A stretch of 64,000 bases of DNA from Methanobrevibacter oralis (GTDB lineage Archaea; Methanobacteriota; Methanobacteria; Methanobacteriales; Methanobacteriaceae): contig NZ_LWMU01000070.1 in assembly GCF_001639275.1 (NCBI RefSeq), positions 44,788 to 108,787 on the forward strand, read 5' to 3'. Positions 17,938-26,886 of this stretch are shown piece after piece. The stretch's first letter is position 1; each line of letters opens with the position of its first letter. The notes under the pieces were generated by a model. The model was not told the origin of the DNA and ran no database searches. It saw nothing but the letters and a program-made list of their open reading frames with translations. A program made the translations under genes and the position numbers.

Positions 17938-19329
17938 ATGAATACAAATATTAAAACAAGAGAATATACTACTGTATCTGAAGTCTCAGGTCCTTTAATG
18001 ATAGTTGAAGGAGTAGAAGGCGTTGGTTACAATGAAATTGTAGATATTGAAACACCTACTGGTGAAAAAAGAAGTGGACAAGTTCTTGAAGTAACTAAAG
18101 ATGTTGCTGTTATTCAAGTATTTGAAGGAACTAATGACTTAAACACTAAAAATACAAAAACTAGATTTACTGGTGAAACAGCTAAAATTGGTGTATCTAG
18201 GGATATGATGGGCCGTATATTCAATGGTATTGGTAAACCTATTGATGGTGGACCAGAAATCATTCCTGATGAAGAATTGGATATTAATGGAAGTCCAATG
18301 AACCCTGCTTCTAGAGAATTCCCAGAAGAATTTATTCAAACTGGTATCTCTACCATTGACGCAATGAATACTTTAGTAAGAGGTCAAAAACTTCCTATTT
18401 TCTCAGGATCTGGTTTACCTCACAATGAACTAGCTGTACAAATTGCAAGACAAGCTAAGGTACTTGGGGACGATGCAGAATTTGCAGTAATTTTTGCAGC
18501 AATGGGTATTACAAATGAAGAAGCAAACTTCTTTATGAGAGACTTTGAACGTACTGGAGCACTTGAAAAATTAACAGTGTTCATGAACTTAGCTGATGAC
18601 CCAGCTATTGAAAGAATTTTAACTCCTAAAATGGCTTTAACTACTGCTGAATATTTCGCATTTACCTTAGGCATGCAAGTATTAGTTATCTTAACCGATA
18701 TGACTAATTACTGTGAAGCTTTAAGGGAAATTTCTGCAGCTAGGGAAGAAGTACCTGGAAGAAGAGGTTATCCTGGATATATGTATACTGATTTAGCAAA
18801 CATCTATGAACGTGCAGGACGTATTGATGGAAAAGAAGGTTCAATTACACAGATGCCTATCTTAGTCATGCCTCAAGATGATATTACTCACCCAATTCCA
18901 GATTTAACTGGGTATATTACAGAAGGACAAATTGTATTAAGTAGGGAAATTAGTAGGAAAGGTATTTACCCTCCTGTTGATGTACTTCCTTCACTTTCTC
19001 GTTTAATGAGTGGTGGTATAGGGGAAGGAAAAACTCGTGATGATCATAGTGGTGTATCAGATCAACTTTACTCTGCATATGCAGAAGGTCGTGAATTAAG
19101 AGATTTAGTTGCTGTTGTAGGGGAAGAAGCTCTTACACAAAGAGATCAAAAATTCTTAGAATTTGCTCAAGCATTTGAAGATCAATTCATTACTCAAAGT
19201 AAAGATGAAGATAGAACTATCTTTGAATCTTTAGATCTTGGTTGGGATTTACTTAAAATCTTGCCTAAAACAGAACTCAAAAGGGTTAAAGAGGAATTCA
19301 TTGAACAATACCTTCTTAAAGACGAATAG
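17938..19329 (+). CDS. atpB: A-type ATP synthase regulatory subunit B
   Basis: 463 residues. The position of the P-loop is occupied by [17 protein letters not shown], as expected for the non-catalytic B subunit, which lacks a functional Walker A. Other landmarks are [37 protein letters not shown] (given here as consecutive family blocks around residue 255) and a helical C-terminus. Starts two bases after the stop of A. Confidence 0.97.
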   Translation: MNTNIKTREYTTVSEVSGPLMIVEGVEGVGYNEIVDIETPTGEKRSGQVLEVTKDVAVIQVFEGTNDLNTKNTKTRFTGETAKIGVSRDMMGRIFNGIGKPIDGGPEIIPDEELDINGSPMNPASREFPEEFIQTGISTIDAMNTLVRGQKLPIFSGSGLPHNELAVQIARQAKVLGDDAEFAVIFAAMGITNEEANFFMRDFERTGALEKLTVFMNLADDPAIERILTPKMALTTAEYFAFTLGMQVLVILTDMTNYCEALREISAAREEVPGRRGYPGYMYTDLANIYERAGRIDGKEGSITQMPILVMPQDDITHPIPDLTGYITEGQIVLSREISRKGIYPPVDVLPSLSRLMSGGIGEGKTRDDHSGVSDQLYSAYAEGRELRDLVAVVGEEALTQRDQKFLEFAQAFEDQFITQSKDEDRTIFESLDLGWDLLKILPKTELKRVKEEFIEQYLLKDE

Positions 19330-19356
19330 TCTTGTTAAAATTATTTAGGTGATTAT

Positions 19357-20040
19357 ATGGCACAAGATATTATAGATGGAATTAATCCAACTCGTATGGA
19401 GTTATTGTCTCTTAAAAATAGGACTAAACTTGCTGTTAAAGGGCATGGTTTACTTAAAGAGAAAAGGGACGCTTTAATTAAAGAGTTTTTTGATATCTTG
19501 GATCGTGTCAAGGGTATTCGTGAAAATGCAGAAAAAAGCCTTAAAGAAGCTAATACAGCTTTAATTGAAGCTCAAATAGCCATGGGTGATTTGTCTGTTA
19601 AAAAAGCAGCTTTATCTGTTAAAGAATCAATTGATGTAGAAATTTCATCTAGAAGTGTAATGGGAGTATCTGTACCTGTAACTAATGTTAAAATGGAAAA
19701 AAGATCCATTGTTGATAGAGGTTATGGATTTTCTGATACTACTATACAATTAGATGAGGCTGCAAAGAAATATGAAGAATCAATTAAGTATTTAATCGAA
19801 CTTGGTGAAGTAGAAAAAACTATATTCTTACTTGCTGAAGAAATCGAAGCTACTAAACGTAGAGTAAATGCTTTAGAACATATTATGATTCCAAGATTTC
19901 AAAATACTGAAAAGTATATTGATATGAGACTCCAAGAAATGGAAAGGGAAAACTTTGTAAGATTGAAAATGATTAGATCGACTATTGAGAAAAATAAAGA
20001 AGCAGAAAAAAGTGTTCAAGAAGCAGTTGATAATGCTTAA
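19357..20040 (+). CDS. atpD: A-type ATP synthase subunit D
   Basis: 227 residues beginning with [21 protein letters not shown], the invariant opening of subunit D, the central-shaft coiled coil. The second long helix includes [14 protein letters not shown], also typical. It is the last recognised operon gene. GGTGAT lies upstream of ATG 19357. T-rich DNA follows from 20041 and may terminate the message. Confidence 0.97.
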   Translation: MAQDIIDGINPTRMELLSLKNRTKLAVKGHGLLKEKRDALIKEFFDILDRVKGIRENAEKSLKEANTALIEAQIAMGDLSVKKAALSVKESIDVEISSRSVMGVSVPVTNVKMEKRSIVDRGYGFSDTTIQLDEAAKKYEESIKYLIELGEVEKTIFLLAEEIEATKRRVNALEHIMIPRFQNTEKYIDMRLQEMERENFVRLKMIRSTIEKNKEAEKSVQEAVDNA

Positions 20041-20177
20041 ATTTTTCTTAAAGTTTTTCATTTTCTTCTTTTTTTATTTACTTTTATTATAATTTAATAT
20101 TTTTAAAAAATAGCTTAAATTATTTATTTACTGTAAAATTTTTTTTTACTAGAAATTATAGAAAAACTGGTGCTAAT

Positions 20178-20327
20178 ATGAAAAGAAATCCAATAGACCA
20201 ATTTATGAAAGATCCAGATAATAAAGCTAAATTATTTGTATGGATTACACGTACTATGATTATTACAACATTCTTAGTAACAATTGGGTTTATATTTTTT
20301 ATATTGTTCTTATTGGGTGTTTTTTAG
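20178..20327 (+). CDS. 49-residue membrane protein after atpD
   Basis: ATG 20178 opens a 49-residue frame with a charged N-terminal half (KRNPIDQFMKDPDNKAK), then one strong membrane helix of about 25 residues, ending at TAG 20325-20327. A CTGGTG before the start can serve as ribosome site. The last 18 bases overlap the 3' end of the convergent ATP-grasp gene. The pattern is protein-like, and the 137-base gap after atpD leaves it unclear whether it belongs to the ATP synthase message. Function not recognised. Confidence 0.6.
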   Translation: MKRNPIDQFMKDPDNKAKLFVWITRTMIITTFLVTIGFIFFILFLLGVF

Positions 20328-21485
20328 ATTGCTAATAACTTTCTGGTGACTTAATTCTACTTTTTTAAAAACACTTTCAAAATTTTTATCTTTATCAATT
20401 ATTGTAAGTAATGGCTCTGATTTTTCTGTAATAGATCCGATATGTGGTAAATCATAAATATTATTTAAATTCATGTTTTTATATTTTGTTTTAAATGGAG
20501 AGTAAATAATTTTTTTATAAGAGTAGTATTTTGCTTTTGGTATATTTATTATTTCGCCTAAACATGATTTAATGTGGGCTTCAATCATATTTATTCCAAA
20601 TGACTTTTCAACACATTCAAATGTGCCCTGTATTCTTGGATTAACTTCAATAACATATAATCCATTTTTATTTAAAATATAGTCTACTCCACTAGAACCT
20701 ATTAAATCAAGTTTATTAGCTATTTTTTCGGAATTAATTTGTAATTTTTTGTTTATTTCATCTGTATTTTTAATATTAGCTAATATTGATTTACTAGTTA
20801 ATGGTAGAATGTTTCCAACATATATGTAGTTATTATTTTTCTTAAAGTCGTGTATTGTTAAGAGTCTTGAATTGGTAATTGTTTTTTTAGTATCACTGCT
20901 GCCTAAAATTGATGAACTTAGATTTATCCCTTCTATATGTTCCTGCAGGATAAATTTTTCATCATTGTTTAGTTGAAGATAGCTATCATTATTTAAAATA
21001 TTTATATCATACCCACCAGATCCTTTAATGGGTTTTATAATATATCGTTTATTAGGATTATTTTTTTTAATTTCAAACGCTTCATCTACATCATTAAGTA
21101 AAAAAGTTTCAGGTGTTTTAAATTCTTCTTTAATTTCTTTGTAAAATTTGTATTTATTTTCTATATTTTCAACATGTACTGTTCCTAAAATCTTTTTTTG
21201 TATTTTTTTAGGAAATTGGGATGGTGAAATTCCTGAAATAGGAATAATATAGTCAACTTCATCAATATAATCCTTTGAAATGTCTAAAAGTTTTTGACTA
21301 TTAAATCCATCTTTAAAAATACCACAACTTTCTCCATTTTCTTCTTTTAAAATTATCTTTTGGTTTTTAATATGTGGCATGTCTGAAGTTGAAAAATAGC
21401 TAGTAGAATAAATTGAATAATCTAATTTCAATGCACTTATAAGCATACTTCTAGTATTTGTTCCAATTAATAGAAGTTTATTCAT
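20310..21485 (-). CDS. ATP-grasp superfamily ligase
   Basis: 391 residues. An N-terminal Rossmann-like pre-ATP-grasp part opens with KLLLIGTNTRSMLISALKLD. The ATP-grasp core follows, with IIKPIKGSGGYDI (nucleotide-binding loop), FILQEHIEG, and IEVNPRIQGTFE, which holds the metal-binding glutamate and asparagine. The combination resembles the archaeal ATP-dependent carboligase group (COG2232-like). The substrate is unknown; in methanogens such enzymes may serve cofactor synthesis. It lies just downstream of tRNA-Gln and is probably transcribed with or after it. Confidence 0.75.
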   Translation of the reverse strand: MNKLLLIGTNTRSMLISALKLDYSIYSTSYFSTSDMPHIKNQKIILKEENGESCGIFKDGFNSQKLLDISKDYIDEVDYIIPISGISPSQFPKKIQKKILGTVHVENIENKYKFYKEIKEEFKTPETFLLNDVDEAFEIKKNNPNKRYIIKPIKGSGGYDINILNNDSYLQLNNDEKFILQEHIEGINLSSSILGSSDTKKTITNSRLLTIHDFKKNNNYIYVGNILPLTSKSILANIKNTDEINKKLQINSEKIANKLDLIGSSGVDYILNKNGLYVIEVNPRIQGTFECVEKSFGINMIEAHIKSCLGEIINIPKAKYYSYKKIIYSPFKTKYKNMNLNNIYDLPHIGSITEKSEPLLTIIDKDKNFESVFKKVELSHQKVISNLKNTQ

Positions 21486-21520
21486 AAAATATCAGTAAAA
21501 ATAGTTAATTATAAATAAAA

Positions 21521-21592
21521 TAGTCCCGAGCGGAGTCGAACCGCCGTCTCCGGGTCCAAAGCCTAGAAGGATTACCACTACCCTACGGGACT
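21521..21592 (-). tRNA. tRNA-Gln (anticodon TTG)
   Basis: 72 bases on the minus strand. The acceptor AGTCCCG pairs with CGGGACT and is followed by discriminator A. The D-stem is GGG/CCT; the anticodon stem CTAGG/CCCGG has one A-C mismatch; the loop CTTTGGA places TTG at 34-36; the T-arm is GGCGG/CCGCT with loop TTCGACT. CCA is not encoded. Its high GC stands out from the neighbouring AT-rich DNA. Confidence 0.95.
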
Positions 21593-21650
21593 ATATTTGT
21601 TGTTTTAGTATACTTAGTACAACATTATAAATTTCTTTATCAACTACTAT

Positions 21651-22037
21651 TTAAAGCTTTTGATAGAATAAGCATTTTTCCTGCCAATTACATTTAGGGC
21701 AAATCTTATCAACACTTTCTTTTGTATTGAATAAGAAGTCTATCTTTTCAAATAATTCTTTGGAATTATATATTTTTTTAGAATTTAGCTTAGATAATAC
21801 TTCATTATCCATCATAATTATTTTTTCATTTTGACTTTTGTTTTTGCAAATGTTATTTTTTAGATTAGGACAGGCTTTACAGATATCATCTGGATTGTCA
21901 ACAAGAACAATATCAGTGTTTTTATTTTTTCTTAGATTATTAACATTAATCATATTTTTAACAAAATCTTCACTATATCCATAACCTTGAAAACCTTTAA
22001 GACATAATAAATGATGCCCTCTCAAAATTAGTGTCAT
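21651..22037 (-). CDS. DUF1284 family cysteine-rich protein
   Basis: 128 residues from ATG 22037, giving the start MTLILRGHHLLCLKGF, where RGHHLLCLxGF is the DUF1284 signature. A longer frame to 22112 would overlap bioY and adds an unrelated hydrophobic stretch, so it was not chosen. Paired cysteines (CKACPNL, CPKC...C near the end) suggest metal or Fe-S binding. It lies 34 bases downstream of bioY in the same direction. Function unknown. Confidence 0.8.
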   Translation of the reverse strand: MTLILRGHHLLCLKGFQGYGYSEDFVKNMINVNNLRKNKNTDIVLVDNPDDICKACPNLKNNICKNKSQNEKIIMMDNEVLSKLNSKKIYNSKELFEKIDFLFNTKESVDKICPKCNWQEKCLFYQKL

Positions 22038-22071
22038 GTTAATCAAAAAAAGAAAAAGTAAGATATTAATC

Positions 22072-22683
22072 TTATTCCTTTGGTAAAAAGATTTTAGAGA
22101 TACTTGCAGCACCTAATACTTTTATAATATCTCCAAATATAAATGGGATAAAACCCATAATTAATAAATCAATGATTCCTAAAACACTTCCTTGTGTTAA
22201 ATAAAACCAAAGAGCTAGTCCTAAAAGTCCAGGAATATATATGATTGCAAAATTTGCAATACCAACAGTAACTATCATTCTTTTAAAATTACGTGATTTG
22301 GCACTTCTTTGGGATATGTGTCCTATAAAGTAAGAAGCAAATATAAATCCAATTAAATATCCTCCAGTAGATCCGAGTAATGTTTCAAGTCCACCAGTCA
22401 TGCCTCCGAACCATGGAATGAATGCAACCCCTAAAATAACATAAATTATTTGACTTAAACATCCATATTTTTTACCTAAAATTAATCCAGAACATAATAT
22501 AGCGAAAGTTTGAGCAGTTATTGGTACGGGGGTCCATGGAAGTGGAATAACAATTTGAGCCATTATACCAGTAACACATGCCATAATAAATGCCATAATT
22601 ACTTTAGAAAAGGTGCTAGATTTTTGAATTTTGTCAAAAGCAACTTTTCTAGCATCATAATAATTATTAATTTTTATATTCAT
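22072..22683 (-). CDS. bioY: BioY biotin transporter (ECF S-component)
   Basis: 203 residues, about six membrane helices. BioY hallmarks are VPITAQTFAILCSGLILGKKYG and the glycine-rich GGMTGGLETLLGSTGGYLIGF (each a family block), followed by GHISQR. BioY takes up biotin, alone or with shared ECF energising proteins, which are not in this window. GGAGG lies ahead of the ATG (AACCTCC on the plus strand). DUF1284 follows. Confidence 0.93.
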   Translation of the reverse strand: MNIKINNYYDARKVAFDKIQKSSTFSKVIMAFIMACVTGIMAQIVIPLPWTPVPITAQTFAILCSGLILGKKYGCLSQIIYVILGVAFIPWFGGMTGGLETLLGSTGGYLIGFIFASYFIGHISQRSAKSRNFKRMIVTVGIANFAIIYIPGLLGLALWFYLTQGSVLGIIDLLIMGFIPFIFGDIIKVLGAASISKIFLPKE

Positions 22684-23009
22684 GTTTAACCTCCATAATA
22701 AAATAATCCTTAATTATTTATATTCAATCAATTATTTAATGTTTTTGACTACTAACAGACAACCAAGAAGAAATACAAATAATAGTTAAAGAAATAATTG
22801 ACATGGCCAAAAAAGATTTGGTTTACACAAAAATTAAACCACCAACAAACAAAAAAAGAGATAAAAAGAATTTTTATCATAAAAAATGCAAATCAAACCT
22901 ACAGGATAGTTTTTAAAAAAATTAAAAACCATTAGCTTGACAGCAATGGTGTAATTGTGAATATTGTTTAAAAAAATAAAAAATTGAGAATATTAATATT
23001 ATATCCTCA
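22684..23009. other. Intergenic 326 bases with a possible gene fragment
   Basis: Between bioY and dnaG. A plus-strand open stretch (about 22748-22914) encodes about 55 charged, lysine-rich residues (internal ATG 22801). It opens directly after a TGA and has no ribosome site. It looks like the end of a degraded gene rather than an active one. Nothing else is supported. Confidence 0.35.
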
Positions 23010-24263
23010 TTAGTACATAGTTATAATCTTTATATTAGATGGTTTTTTAACTATGTTCATAGATCTAAAAGCAACTAATTTATTAATATTTTTAAGAGAA
23101 GCAATATCAGCTAATCTTTGACTTATAATTCCATCAAAGATAATAGTATCTGCAGTTTCTATATTTTTAATTTCTTCATATAAATCTTCTACATCTACTT
23201 CTTTTGTTATATTTAATGCTTCATCTAATATAGCTCCGCTTCCAGTACCTTCAAATTCTTTAAGCATATCTTTTAATAAGCTGATTTCATCATCTTCGAT
23301 AACTTCTTCAACTGTAGGTTCTTCTTTTGGAGTATACTTTTGATATTTTTTACCATTGTTTTTATCGTTGCGTTTTTTATTGTTATTATTTTTAGTATTA
23401 TCATTTTCTTTTTTAGATTCACTGAATATGTTGTGTGTTGCTAAGAATTGTGCAGTTGGAACCTTATCTCTCAAAGCAATTAATGCTTCATCTTTTTCTA
23501 AATCTTCAACTTCTTTTCCTTTAGGTGCACGTGTAATATAGTCAACATCACCAATTTGTATGAGTTCTTTTAAAATAAGTTCTCCACCACGATCACCATC
23601 TACAAAGGCTGTTGTTGTTCTTTTTTTACTTAACTCTCCAATTGATTGTGGAACACTAACTCCTTCAACAGCAACAGTATTTTTGATTCCATATTTAAGT
23701 AAGTTTAAAACATCACTACGTCCTTCTACAACGATAATAGCATCAGAAGTATGTATATTTGGACCTGCAGGTAATTTATCTTCTCCATATTCGGATATTT
23801 CGTGAATACGCATAGCCTCTCTTACTTCTTCAATCATTTTCATACTGGCTGGACTAACGCTTTCAACCATGTTTTTATAAATTTCTTTTGCACGATTTAC
23901 TACTTGTTCTCTTTTAACAGCCCTAACATCTTCAACTTTAATAGTTTTTATTTGTGCTTCACAAGGGCCAACACGGTTAATTGTTTCAAGGGATGCAGCA
24001 AGTATGGCAGTTTCAATTCTGTCCAAGCTAGAAGGGACAATTATTTCACCTTTAGCTCTTCCACTATTTGAATGAATCATAACTTGAATTCTACCAATTC
24101 TTCCGGTTCTTTGAAGTTCTCTTAAATCTAAATCATTACTAAGTAATCCTTCAGTTTGTCCGAAAACTGCACCTACAACATCGGGTTTTTCTACAATTCC
24201 ATTTGCAGTAATTTGTGCATGAATTAAATATTTTGTTGTAGTTAATTCTTCACCTTTTCCCAT
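23010..24263 (-). CDS. dnaG: Archaeal DnaG (Toprim primase-like, exosome-associated)
   Basis: 417 residues. The opening TTKYLIHAQITANGIVEKPD is the archaeal DnaG signature. The Toprim domain shows VVEGRSDVLNLLKYG (catalytic glutamate, near 178) and FVDGDRGG (DxD). A disordered N/K-rich linker (about 282-315) precedes the C-terminal helical part. Archaeal DnaG is linked to the RNA exosome as well as to priming. GGAGG precedes the start. It is divergent from the RraA-like gene across 424 bases. Confidence 0.95.
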   Translation of the reverse strand: MGKGEELTTTKYLIHAQITANGIVEKPDVVGAVFGQTEGLLSNDLDLRELQRTGRIGRIQVMIHSNSGRAKGEIIVPSSLDRIETAILAASLETINRVGPCEAQIKTIKVEDVRAVKREQVVNRAKEIYKNMVESVSPASMKMIEEVREAMRIHEISEYGEDKLPAGPNIHTSDAIIVVEGRSDVLNLLKYGIKNTVAVEGVSVPQSIGELSKKRTTTAFVDGDRGGELILKELIQIGDVDYITRAPKGKEVEDLEKDEALIALRDKVPTAQFLATHNIFSESKKENDNTKNNNNKKRNDKNNGKKYQKYTPKEEPTVEEVIEDDEISLLKDMLKEFEGTGSGAILDEALNITKEVDVEDLYEEIKNIETADTIIFDGIISQRLADIASLKNINKLVAFRSMNIVKKPSNIKIITMY

Positions 24264-24687
24264 TTTTAAGCCTCCTTAGCTTAATTTAATCGGGATAATT
24301 TATTTTTTCTAAAAATCAAATTATTTTTAGGCAATAATATTGCATAAATTATACGATAAACATGTATTTTTATAGAATATACTACATACTAAAAAGAGTT
24401 ATTAATATCGTGGGAGTATGCTTTTATAAGATTAGAATTCTTTAAATGTACTTTTAGTTATTTTAACTTATAATTTTCAAATAATAATTCTCCCAGTATT
24501 TAGTTAAATTAATAATAATTGTAATAAATGATTTAATGCAATAAACTCTATGAGTATATAATATTATGTTTTAGTATTTTTATACTATGTTTACTAATTT
24601 TGGTAAAACTAATATATAAAATATTTTATATAGATTTTTCATCATATTATAATATTATAATGGAAAATTTTTTTTATTGGTGAGTAA
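24264..24687. other. 424-base divergent promoter region, AT-rich
   Basis: No reading frame of note. It holds a spaced inverted pair TGGGAG (24411-24416) and CTCCCA (24490-24495), and TTTACTAATTTTGGTAAA (about 24587-24604), which is a near-palindrome close to the RraA-like promoter. Both are seen by eye and are weak evidence for regulation. Confidence 0.35.
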
Positions 24688-25425
24688 ATGTCAATAACAC
24701 CTAATGATATTTTAAAAAGAAAAAAAGATTTAAATAAACACTTAAAAATTAAAGATATTAATCTTAATAACATATCTATTGATGATTTAAAATTTAATGG
24801 GAATAATTATGATGAGTATATTGCATTAAAGTCTTTGCTTGATTCTGTAAATTCATGTCAAATTTCTGATGCATACAATGAAATTTCAAGGAGATCTGGT
24901 ATTATATCGGGATTAAAATCTATTAATAATTTAAAAGTTTGGGGCAAAATTTTTCCATGTGAAACTGCTTTTGATGACTGGGGGACTTCTGCACTAGCTA
25001 TTGATGAAGCTTGTGAGGGTGATGTTTTATTCATAAAAACAGATAGTTGTGATGCAGCTGTATGGGGTGAATTAGCTTCGACTTCTGCAATGAAAAACGG
25101 TATTAAAGCTACAGCTGTTTATGGTTCTGTTAGAGATATGGATGCCCTTTATAATTTAAATTACCCACTATTTTCTCTTGATTTTGTATCTAATGCAGGA
25201 ACTGCTTTGGGTTTAGGTATTTTAAATCAAAGTATTGAAATTGAGGACGTTGAAATTCATCCTGGTGATTTTTTCTTTGGCGATGAATCAGGAGTCATTA
25301 CTATTCCTAAAGAACTTTTTACACAAGTTATGAACACCACATTAGCTATAAAAATAAAAGAATCTAATATTATTGAAGCTTTAAATGCTGGTAAAACATT
25401 AGCTCAAATTATAGGTTTAAAATAG
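24688..25425 (+). CDS. RraA-like family protein
   Basis: 245 residues. After a variable N-terminus of about 50 residues, the RraA/HMG-aldolase fold begins (NSCQISDAYNEIS). The core follows with GDVLFIKTDSCDAAVWGELASTSA, GIKATAVYGSVRDMDAL and the late DFFFGDESGVITIP (family blocks). The aspartate and arginine of GSVRDMD match the metal-site region. RraA-fold proteins include RNase E inhibitors and class II aldolases; as RNase E is not expected here, an aldolase or other lyase role is likelier. GGTGAG precedes the ATG. Confidence 0.8.
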   Translation: MSITPNDILKRKKDLNKHLKIKDINLNNISIDDLKFNGNNYDEYIALKSLLDSVNSCQISDAYNEISRRSGIISGLKSINNLKVWGKIFPCETAFDDWGTSALAIDEACEGDVLFIKTDSCDAAVWGELASTSAMKNGIKATAVYGSVRDMDALYNLNYPLFSLDFVSNAGTALGLGILNQSIEIEDVEIHPGDFFFGDESGVITIPKELFTQVMNTTLAIKIKESNIIEALNAGKTLAQIIGLK

Positions 25426-25554
25426 CCAATCGAAAATCAAATAGCAAAGCTTTTAAATATGCATTAACTTTAATATATAAATATATCGATACTTTTATAT
25501 ATTATCCGTTTCATATTTAATAAATGATACAGATTTAATATTAAGCTTGATTTT

Positions 25555-25842
25555 ATGAAATTTTTAGGCAATACTTTGCACATTGCAAGTTCTGGAAAAT
25601 TAATAGCTAGATCTTCTAAAACACCTACTGAAGGTGGAATTGTTTTTAATAATAAAAAAGACAAAATAGGCAGGGTCAACTATGTTTTTGGACCAACAAA
25701 ACAGCCTTATATTTCTATTCATTTATTTGAATCCACGAATAGAGATGAAATTAAAAAAAATTATGGAGAAAAACTATTTGTATCAAAATCAAAATCCAAA
25801 AAACCTAGAAAACGGAGGATGAGAACACGAAACAAAAAATAA
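25555..25842 (+). CDS. gar1: Gar1, H/ACA RNP subunit
   Basis: 95 residues with the Gar1 beta-barrel pattern: [16 protein letters not shown], then a bipartite core [19 protein letters not shown], and a basic C-terminal tail rich in K and R. Gar1 joins Cbf5, Nop10 and L7Ae in RNA-guided pseudouridylation. The gar1-tfb order is common in euryarchaea. It ends 44 bases before the TFB start. Confidence 0.93.
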   Translation: MKFLGNTLHIASSGKLIARSSKTPTEGGIVFNNKKDKIGRVNYVFGPTKQPYISIHLFESTNRDEIKKNYGEKLFVSKSKSKKPRKRRMRTRNKK

Positions 25843-25886
25843 ATAGCACTTATATTCAGGAACATAAAAAAACCGAAAAAGAATTA

Positions 25887-26819
25887 ATGCAACAAGATGT
25901 TTTTGACAAAGATAAACAAACTGTATGTCCTGAGTGTGGTTCAACTGAATTAATTGGTGATTATGAGAGAGCAGAAGTTGTATGTGCTCACTGTGGATTA
26001 GTAATTGATGAAAATCTTGTTGATATGGGTCCTGAATGGAGAGCATTCGACCATGAACAAAGAGATAAGCGTACAAGGGTGGGAGCTCCTATTACCTACA
26101 CTATTCACGATAAAGGTTTAAGTACCATGATTGACTGGAGAAATAAGGACATCTATGGTCGTGATATTCCAGCTAGAAATAGAGCACAATGGTACCGTTT
26201 AAGAAAATGGCAAAGAAAAATTAGAATTTCTGGTGCTACTGAGAGAAATTTAGCTTTTGCTTTAAGTGAACTTGATCGTGACTCTTCAAGATTAGGTCTT
26301 CCAAGAAGTGTAAGAGAAGCTGCTTCTGTAGTTTATAGAAGTGCTGTAGATAATAAACTTATTCGTGGAAGAAGTATTGAAGGAGTAGTGGCTGCTTCAT
26401 TATATGCTGCATGTAGGCGTTGTAATGTTCCACGTACTTTAGATGAAATAGCTGAAGTATCAAGAGTGACTAAAAAAGAAGTAGGTAGAACTTACAGATT
26501 CCTTACAAGAGAATTAGGTATTAAATTACCTCCAACTTCACCTGTCGATTATGTTCCTAGATTTGCTAGTGAACTTGGATTGTCTGGTGAAGCACAATCC
26601 AAAGCTATTGAAATTATTGAAAAAGCTATGGAAAAAGGATTAACTTCAGGAAGGGGGCCAACTGGTGTAGCTGCAGCTGCATTATATATTGCATCTGTTT
26701 TGCTTGGTGAGAGAAAAACCCAAAGAGATGTGGCAGATATTGCTGGTGTTACTGAAGTAACAATCAGAAACAGATATAAAGAGTTAACAGAACAACTTGA
26801 TATGGGCGTTACTTTATAG
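25887..26819 (+). CDS. tfb: Transcription initiation factor TFB
   Basis: 310 residues. An N-terminal zinc ribbon (CPECGS ... CAHCG, about 13-34) is followed by the B-reader/linker and two cyclin-like repeats (about 110-205 and 205-305). TFB binds TBP and BRE and recruits RNA polymerase. ATG 25887 has no obvious Shine-Dalgarno sequence; the frame stays open upstream into gar1 but offers no better start codon. Only one TFB gene is visible in this window. Confidence 0.97.
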   Translation: MQQDVFDKDKQTVCPECGSTELIGDYERAEVVCAHCGLVIDENLVDMGPEWRAFDHEQRDKRTRVGAPITYTIHDKGLSTMIDWRNKDIYGRDIPARNRAQWYRLRKWQRKIRISGATERNLAFALSELDRDSSRLGLPRSVREAASVVYRSAVDNKLIRGRSIEGVVAASLYAACRRCNVPRTLDEIAEVSRVTKKEVGRTYRFLTRELGIKLPPTSPVDYVPRFASELGLSGEAQSKAIEIIEKAMEKGLTSGRGPTGVAAAALYIASVLLGERKTQRDVADIAGVTEVTIRNRYKELTEQLDMGVTL

Positions 26820-26886
26820 GTTTTCTCTATTAAGAGTATTTATTTAATATAAATACGTTTTTCTTTTTTTTTTAAATTATTTGAGA

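Noticed and set aside
22037..22112. N-terminal extension of the DUF1284 protein
   Set aside because: It overlaps bioY and adds a hydrophobic stretch foreign to the family; ATG 22037 gives the family start.
24411..24496. TGGGAG/CTCCCA inverted pair as a regulator operator
   Set aside because: Six-base arms 73 bases apart are expected by chance and no second copy was found.
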